Origin: Branchiostoma floridae
Lineage: Eukaryota > Chordata > Leptocardii > Amphioxiformes > Branchiostomatidae
NCBI RefSeq assembly: GCF_000003815.2
Contig: NC_049991.1
Location: 4,589,857-4,653,856, forward strand
Length of the DNA stretch: 64,000 bases
Direction of reading: 5' to 3'
Below the pieces are notes generated by a model that saw nothing but the letters and a program-made list of their open reading frames with translations, was not told the DNA's origin and did no database searches. How positions within the stretch are numbered: the stretch's first letter is position 1; every line of letters starts with the position of its first letter. A program made the translations under genes and the position numbers. Positions 57,510-64,000 of this stretch are shown here, piece after piece.

Positions 57510-59434
57510 GGAGTTTAATCATTAACACGACTGTGGTGGGTGGAGGGGAAAAACGGTTTGTGTGTGTTGAGCCGTGGTCAGATGGTCAGAGAGTGGCAAC
57601 GAAGTAAACAGAGTACTCGGTGAGTACTTCACTATGGATTATCGTTAAAACATCTGGGGCAAACAGTGCAAGGAAAAGTCCCGTAGGCATGGTAACATCG
57701 TCTTGGAGTAGTCTTGAGACCTAAGAGTGTTTGTGTCAATGTGTGAGGGACTGTAGGTCCCCCACAAGTGAAGAGAGACAGACGGTGTTCACAGCGTACT
57801 CCCATATATCTCACTGACAGTTTGTGCGTGCGTTTGCAGGGATTTCTTCGAGTGTATTCGTGAAGTTACTGGGATACTATCGTCAATACTCGTCTACAAA
57901 TAATTTGCGGTATCTCGTATGGTCTCTTGGACAGCGTTACAACAAGGAAGTACTACAAGTGTACAAGTGCCACAGGAGTTTCTCAAAGTCGTTGGAGATG
58001 GAAATGAGGAATGCTGGTGACAGAACGTCTGTGAGTAAACTGTTGGGATTCAAAACTCAAGAGAAATTGTCGTTTATTGTTGGGGCTACACTCATGTGGT
58101 TGTTAACGTTTTCTACAGACTGAGAACTTTTTTTTTAAACGTACAACTCGGTAAGAATGGCGGCGGGAAAAGTTGCAGGACCAGAACTAGACATTCACCG
58201 GCTGTATATGGCACAGAAGAACAAAATGGATTACTATATGACGGCAAGGCAAAAAGCTACGGACTCTTTGCAAACGGGTGGAGGGGCTACAACCGTTTGG
58301 AACCAGCACGTCCTACGAAACGTACCGACGAAACGAGCCGCTCTACAACAGGGGATCAATCGGCTGAACTCGTCTACATTCGGGCGGCTTCGGCCGAGTC
58401 CGTTGGGTGGTACGAGAGCTCGCCCCCTCGGCACATCTCGGAGCATGTCAGCCATGTCTCGAGGGAGAAGATTTCACCAACTTCAAGATTTCCTTCTTGG
58501 AGAAGACTTCTTCCAAGACGACGACGACTTGGCGCTGACTTGTATGAAACTTCACGAAGTTGTGGTGGTCGGAACTGCGTCGAAAATGAGTTACAGGGAA
58601 ACAAAACCTGAGGAAAAGTTACAACAACAGCAAAACGTCGTGTCGACTACGTCGGTTTACCCCGTACAGTTACCGGCTATAGAGGGGCAGAAGTCCCTGA
58701 TTGAACCAATGGCACAAGAGTCGGTGGTTGCAACGAAACGTACTAGCAAGACTGGAAAACACCTCAGAAATAAACTTGCGCGCAGGCAAGCGCCAAAAAC
58801 TTCTTCTCGTGCTTGGGAGCAACCGAGGCCTAAATCGTGCAACGAGACTGAGTCCTCTGATTTAGACTTAGACTCGAACGCCACACCACACGAATGCCAA
58901 CCGCAAACGATTGAAGGAATAACAGACCCCCGGCCTAAAAGTGTTTCAGGACTTAAACCGGTAAAAGGAGTCCACTCCCCTAACCAGCAATGTACAGACG
59001 ACGCTTCTACGGAACTTCTCACCGCTAGCAAGTCCCACTCCCTACGGAGTACAAATCGCATCACACCGCCCGTGTTAAAACTCAGTCCGCTGACATACTT
59101 CGAAGTGGACCGTAACAATCTCTGTATATCCGATACTCTTACTACCACTACGCAGAGCTCACCGCGGCCACTGTCACTACCTAACCGGGCGAGGAGGGCA
59201 TCAGAGCCGGCAATATCGGTCGTGGCTCCGCCGGAGAAGAGAACGGATTCCCCGCCGAGAAAGTCCATCATACGGTCGAAGAGTACAGACGGGACGTCCT
59301 GTGACAGTTCTTCGGAGAGCGAAGGGGGTAGGCCCGAGACCAAGAGGTGCGCTAGGACGGTTAGGTTCATGGGGATGGAAGTGAAGATATATGCACCCGA
59401 CGCACCCGTTATTGAAATTAGTCATAAGGGGTAG
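57510..59434 (+). CDS. Unrecognised 425-aa protein, intrinsically disordered, with a PP1-type docking motif
   Basis: CDS 58157-59434 in one exon, from ATG in AGAATGGCGG context to TAG. The 5' UTR appears spliced: exon about 57510-57619 (CTCG then GTGAGT), acceptor gtttgcag at 57839, exon 2 from 57840. A 40-codon uORF starts near 58000. The N-terminus (DIHRLYMAQKNKMDYYMTAR, RGRRFHQLQDFLLGEDFFQD) looks folded or helical; the middle is rich in Ser, Thr, Pro and Lys and probably disordered. Near the end, RTVRF (400-404) fits the [RK]xVxF docking motif for protein phosphatase 1, followed by MGMEVKIYAPDAP. Basic Ser-rich stretches (RRASEP, RKSIIRSKS) could be kinase sites. No signal peptide or membrane segment. 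The family is not recognised. The length of the frame and the biased codon use support a real gene. Confidence 0.8.
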
Positions 59435-61050
59435 GTCACTTTAATATGCAAAATCCCACTGGCTTTATCTTAAACAGTTGATATTTTTATTGGGATATTT
59501 GGTAGCATTTTAGCTACCACCGACAAAGTCAACCATATTTTATGGAACGGCTGCCGGTTTGCGCAAATAGTGCGTTTTGTGCAAGTAAATTATTGTTAAA
59601 AAGGAGCACCGACTATACAGTATTTAATTGGTGTACAATAATTATTTGTCCTTTAGTTTGATATATAGCTTGATTGCCCTAATTCTGTAATTGACACTGT
59701 TGCAATCTAAAAAATCTATTCAGACATTATGAATGTCTCAAATTGCATTGTTGTATATAACGCTAGTTCACCTTTATTCGAGGGTAGCCTATATTCGTAT
59801 TCAAATGTAGTACGGTGGTTTCAAATAATTCAATATTTTCAAAGAATTTGAAACCATTGTCCGCTAACTTGATGTCACTGAATATTGTTTTATCGTATAT
59901 AACGGATAAAGGTCAACCCACGGATAAAAGTGACCTAGCATTGCATAATGAGTCTCAATGACCCAGCAAAAATGATGTGGAAATGTAACAAAAAAGCAAA
60001 TTCAATGTTTTCATGTGAAAAGGACATATAAATGTAAGATAGACTTTTACGATTCCATTTGATGTGCATTGTAGTCAGATTCTTAGTTACAACTTTGAAA
60101 CTGTTTAAAGGGGGGGGAGTGAAATGCGTAGCAGCTCACTGAAGGTGGTATCTCACTGCACTTGGGGCACAGGTGCGGCACTGCGGAGTTCGTTAACTAC
60201 AACACTTTTGTGTTATTTTTGCCTATTTTTTATGATTTGCGTAATACGTAAAAGTATGACTTAGAAGACAACAAAATATACAAAACGTAAGAAAATTCGT
60301 TCGTTATCTCTGAAATTCGTTGAGTTATCTTTCGAATCCCGCAGTGTTGCACCGGTGCCCCAAGTACAGTGATATATACCATCTTTACACCCTTATTCCA
60401 CTAGCTACAACGACTTCGCTACGCCTACGCTGCGACCTAGCGATTTGACAGAAAGCGCTCAACAAATTTCATGGATGAAAAGGGAATCTTTCCTGTATGC
60501 TTTGTGTATTTTGTTGTCTTTTCATTCGCACTCATTTGGCGTGTTTTTCTAATTATGATAACAAACACAATTTAGGTCACAGCGAGCGAGGTCACAGCGT
60601 AGTCGTCACCTAATAGAATGTGGGCTCTACTTAATAAGTTTTGAGTCTCCAAGCTAGTTTGGAGAGGGTACAAAATATTTGTTCTCACCTAAAAGGGACG
60701 CATGTTGTCAAACAAATTAAAACCGTGCACGTCTACCAAACACAATTGTCTGTTTGCGTCTCTTCTTTCCTTAATTCACCATAAGTTTGCAGTACAGAGA
60801 CTTAACAAATACTAGCACGGTCTAATTTTAGTCGCTTAAGCCATCTTAAAAGGACCAGGTGTCAAATTGATCCACTGTTAAAGAAAAGAAGGCACTGAGA
60901 GATAAAGAAGGAGGCTTAACATTCTTTTGTTGTTAAGATCACTGCCATCAATATCTCGTCTTGTTGTTGACTCCTTTTCGTTCACCGTTTCTGTGTAAAG
61001 CTTTTTTTTCTTTCAGATTGAAATCCTTTGGTTAACTGTGTTATCGCTTA
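59435..61050. other. Intergenic downstream of the 425-aa gene
   Basis: AT-rich. 59755-59905 is copy 2 of the gctagttcacctt repeat (see 40700). 60130-60380 shows a short inverted arrangement around ggtggtatctcactgcact and cagtgatataccatc, a possible MITE. No gene. Confidence 0.45.
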
Positions 61051-61119
61051 AGGTTCCTGTTTGTGGATAGGACAATGTACGGTTGGACTGACACGCATGT
61101 GATTAATGTTTTATCGTGT

Positions 61120-61235
61120 GATGTAACCGTATGGTGTTTGGCCCAGAACTCAGAGGTCCTGGGTTCGAATCCTGTTATGCTACCGATTTCGTGTCCTTGG
61201 GAAAGGCACTTGACACGACTTTCCTCTCTTTACTT
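61120..61235 (+). mobile_element. tRNA-derived SINE fragment
   Basis: The B-box region ggtcctgggttcgaatcctg followed by ttatgctacc gives a tRNA-like 3' half; the body continues gtccttgggaaaggcacttg and cgactttcctctcttt, a text also seen weakly at 30458-30490. Confidence 0.6.
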
Positions 61236-61720
61236 AATTACTTGGGCCTACTGTCCATCCTTGGGCATAGGCCACGAACTAGCTGTTTCCATCTCCAGCG
61301 GTCCTAGGCGATTTCCTCCAGCTGTCCCCATGTGTAGCCAGACTCCCTCACGTCCGCCTGCAGGCTTCACCTCCAGGTGTTTTTAGGTCTTCCCCTGTTG
61401 TGCTTTCCTGTGGGGTTCCATGTGAAGGCTTCTCTAACTGTGCTTGAGGCTGGCTTGCGCAGGGTGTGACCCACCCAGGTCCACCGCTTGCGGAGTATTT
61501 CTGTCCCTACTGGTACCTGTCCGGTACGTTGCCATAGTTCTTCATTACGGATGGTGTTTGGCCAGTAGATTTTCAATATCTTCCGTAAGCAGGTGTTGAT
61601 GAATGTTTGTACTTTCTTTGTTATGCCGGCTGTTGTTCTCTTTGCCGAGGCGTAAAAAAAAGGGTATCTGACTTTGGTTGGGGAAGTAAAAGGTGGTAGA
61701 AGGAGAGGGATTGGCTCCAC
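61236..61720 (-). pseudogene. RTE-type LINE C-terminal fragment
   Basis: On the minus strand, KVQTFINTCLRKILKIYWPN, EILRKRWTWVGHTLRKP and NPTGKHNRGRPKNTWR match the C-terminus of RTE-like LINE reverse transcriptases (often mis-annotated as craniofacial development protein 2-like). A stop follows NTWR; homologous text (WGQLEEIAQDRWRWKQLV) continues in frame beyond it to about 61260. Confidence 0.82.
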
Positions 61721-62730
61721 TTTCTAACAATGTGCCCTAGACAGAGTGGATAACAACCTATGTAAATACTACCCCTACACGGCTTCAAAAGGCTATGTAA
61801 CTACCGTGACTCTATCAAGCTTTGCTGTTGTCTGTATGTGACACTGTTAACGTTAGAATGAGTTAATAACGTAAGGTCTGTGTCGCATTGCCCAAAAGCA
61901 AATAAAGGAAACGTTGACTGAAGAGAAAAGGACGTGAGTCTGACAACAGGTTGCTGTGTAAGACGCCAATGTGACAAGATTGTCCCATTTAAGCTCGTCA
62001 GACTTTTAGCCCTCACCCCCAGACCATCTTCCCCCAACCCAACCCCTCTTAGACTTCCTATGGGGATGCAGAGAGAAGAATTTGGCAATGAAACCTACAA
62101 ATGAGCTTTCATTGAGTTGTTTTTGAAACAAGGACTTTAAAAGTGTATGTTTCATCACGCGTTTGTAGGGTCGAACTCTACATCCACATGTGCTCCATAC
62201 GACCGTTGTTGTAATGTTGAAGTTCATCAATCTCGCAAAACGTCATAAAAATGTATCTTTATAAAGTATTTGAAGTGTTAGATACTGAATAAACACAAGA
62301 ATAACGGAAAATAAGTCCTCAATGCCTCGTTACACACAGGTACAACAATTGAAATATTGCAGCATAGCCGCGACTTGGAGAACCGATATCCAGTCGGGAC
62401 GCAATGGCGCCCAATTCTACAGCTTTCCATCTAAAACTGAAGATATGTAAAGCATACCAATGAAAGGTAGACCTGTCGGTAGAACTGTTGAAGTCTTTGT
62501 TTTGCTGAAGCGAAGTCTTCGTTCCCCAAACATACCGAACGACGCCCTACATTTTGTGCTCCCTGAAAGCTTTATCCAAAAGGAAACATCCGGACGAACG
62601 TGAAAATAGCAACGTTTAATTTCTTTCTCCTCGCGTTTGCGTCACCCTTGCCGCACTACTGACGCTGAGACGTAAAGACGTGTGACGGACACAAAGAAAA
62701 ATATTCGGGCACCTGAAAAACTGAAAGTTG
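61721..62730. other. Intergenic, nothing firm
   Basis: 61722-61800 (ctttctaacaatgtgcccta) may be a dispersed-repeat end. No exon is supported. Confidence 0.35.
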
Positions 62731-62734
62731 GAAC

Positions 62735-62835
62735 AAAGACCAATGGGTGGGGCTGGTTACTGACTAAACACTGGGCGTGGCATTTCACTTTCTCCGCGAC
62801 CGGACGAATGACGTGGATATTAAAGGCTCTACGTT
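62735..62835. promoter_or_regulatory. Promoter-like cluster (CCAAT, GC box, ISRE-like)
   Basis: Within 100 bp: ACCAATGGG (62740), GGGTGGGGC, GGGCGTGG (62774), and on the minus strand GAGAAAGTGAAATG (about 62782-62796), which fits the GAAANNGAAA interferon-response pattern. No gene start is visible next to it. Confidence 0.35.
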
Positions 62836-62907
62836 AACACAACCTAGAATGTTGGCCAAACTTTTGTTTTGTTATTACTATCCTATCTAGAGATTTTTAT
62901 AGATAAA

Positions 62908-63065
62908 AATCAGACAGAGAGAGAGATAAGTACGGAGAAAGAGACAGAGAATGACAGCTACAGAAAGAGGGACTAAGAGAGACAGACAGGGAAAGAGAGA
63001 GACAGAGAATGAGAGAGACAGAGAGACGGAGAGACGCAGAGAGAGACAGAGAGAGAGAGAGAGTC
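62908..63065. repeat. GA-rich microsatellite
   Basis: gagagacagagag-type repeats for about 155 bp. Confidence 0.9.
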
Positions 63066-63319
63066 TTTGAATAAGAAAGAGGGAGAGAGGGGTTTACAAT
63101 GCTTGTGATCTAGTCACAATGATAACATCGATTAAAAGAAATAAAACATATTAATGTAGTTGCCGCTTCTGTTTGGAACGTACCTAGCCTTTCACCAAAT
63201 AATCTGATTAGATTGGCCCACACGAGGGAAAGGTCAACGTTCTTCAAAGGTCAGCGTCCACAAGAACTATCTGAACTTTTTACCTATTCTATCCAAATGT
63301 ATACGGTACCTATATCCCA

Positions 63320-63560
63320 GACCTTGTGGCTCAACTGGTAGCGGTCTCACATTTGTACGCTCCAAGCAGAGGTTGGGCTCCGGCTGCTTTTTAAAATTTG
63401 TTAAGGAGTTCTTTTCTACCTTTCTAACGCAAAAAGGGGAGGGCTAGCAACCCCTCCATGTAACAATATACCCTGCTAGAGAAAGAGCAAGGGAACTTGC
63501 TTCGCCCAAGTGCCACTAGGCAATAAATGAACCCAGACAAAAGTAACATGGGCGTTCCTT
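63320..63560. repeat. Dispersed repeat pieces
   Basis: A tRNA-like 5' half (ccttgtggctcaactggtag at 63323) leads into one end of the ctctccaagcagaggtt MITE, as at 23641-23700. 63410-63530 (gggctagcaacccctccatg) is the reverse complement of repeat text near 49650. Confidence 0.5.
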
Positions 63561-64000
63561 ATGTTTACCTCCTACATAGCATGTGTTCCTTCATCCACAA
63601 CCCGAAAACTCGTGTTACCCTTTCCTTGACCCTCTTGTATGTGATGCTTGTCTGAAAAGGACACACACAAAAAAAACGCCGTCCTTTTTTTAGTGTCACA
63701 CTGAAAACCGAGCCAGACCGTCTCAATTGTATCAGAAGAAAATCCTTCCGGTTAAGCACCTTAAAGAAAGAGCCCTTCGACCTCCTTGAGAAAGTCCTAA
63801 TGAGCTGCTGTACATACAACACTTGTAACGGCCGCTGCAACCCTTTGAGAGGTTTTAGACTGTGTCGGTAGAACAGCGACCCTGGGTGTTCAGAGTACAT
63901 CTGAGCTAGCCTTTATATACTGTAAATGCAGAAATGTTCGCGGTAGATTAATGTTTGCGGTTTTCGCGGTGACCACTTCACTGCGAATTTGAAACCACCG
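63561..64000. other. Intergenic with a minus-strand TATA-like box
   Basis: AGTATATAAAGGCTAGC on the minus strand (about 63908-63924) precedes a 111-codon minus-strand frame (63565-63900, first codon not ATG) that shows no recognisable family. The last 60 bases (cgcggtgaccacttcactgc) begin a dispersed repeat. Confidence 0.35.

Noticed and set aside
58657-59370. 237-codon minus-strand frame
   Set aside because: Shadow of the 425-aa plus-strand gene; no splice or start evidence on the minus strand.

Overview
The window is eukaryotic, intron-rich and crowded with mobile elements. It looks like a lancelet (amphioxus, Branchiostoma) or a close relative: genes are chordate-like, introns are short to medium, a convergent STUB1-JMJD8 pair matches the arrangement in the human genome, and small inverted-repeat DNA elements (MITEs) fill introns and intergenic space. 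The species call is inference from gene content and repeat style. It is a draft assembly, with gaps of Ns at 5683-5782 (100 N) and 14706-15177 (472 N).

Layout. 327-880 (+): last two exons of a DXO/Rai1 decapping exoribonuclease. 5842-6977 (-): first two exons of an unrecognised gene. 8059-14427 (+): STUB1/CHIP from the TPR domain to the stop; its first exon is not visible. 17434-24715 (-): a complete nine-exon JMJD8. 24984-29120 (+): a complete six-exon POLR3H (Pol III subunit RPC8), head to head with JMJD8 with 268 bp between start codons. 29.1-38.2 kb: intergenic and repeat-rich. 38232-39272 (-): a single-exon melatonin-receptor-like GPCR. 39.3-46.2 kb: intergenic, with several well-bounded DNA transposons. 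46243-51508 (-): complete RPL38 with a 5' noncoding TOP exon. 52.6-56.8 kb: a direct tandem duplication of noncoding DNA whose copies carry private insertions. 57.5-59.4 kb (+): an unrecognised gene with a TATA box, a spliced 5' UTR and an intact 425-codon ORF. 59.4-64 kb: a LINE fragment, a tRNA-like SINE, a GA microsatellite and promoter-like segments.

The gene exons were read by splice site and phase. The reading frame stays open across every junction of JMJD8 (281 aa), POLR3H (203 aa) and RPL38 (70 aa), and across STUB1 (247 aa visible).

The most unusual locus is STUB1. It has two complete U-box exons of equal length and phase (117 bp each) that look mutually exclusive. It also has two arrays of partial copies of the acceptor side of neighbouring exons: five copies for the TPR exon and twelve for the next exon, the last copy in each array being the real exon. 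Most copies in the larger array keep an acceptor and a short frame ending in a stop, so they could act as alternative terminal exons that leave a TPR-only, ligase-dead protein. The genes are not an operon; the functional links visible are shared promoters (JMJD8/POLR3H) and conserved adjacency (STUB1/JMJD8).
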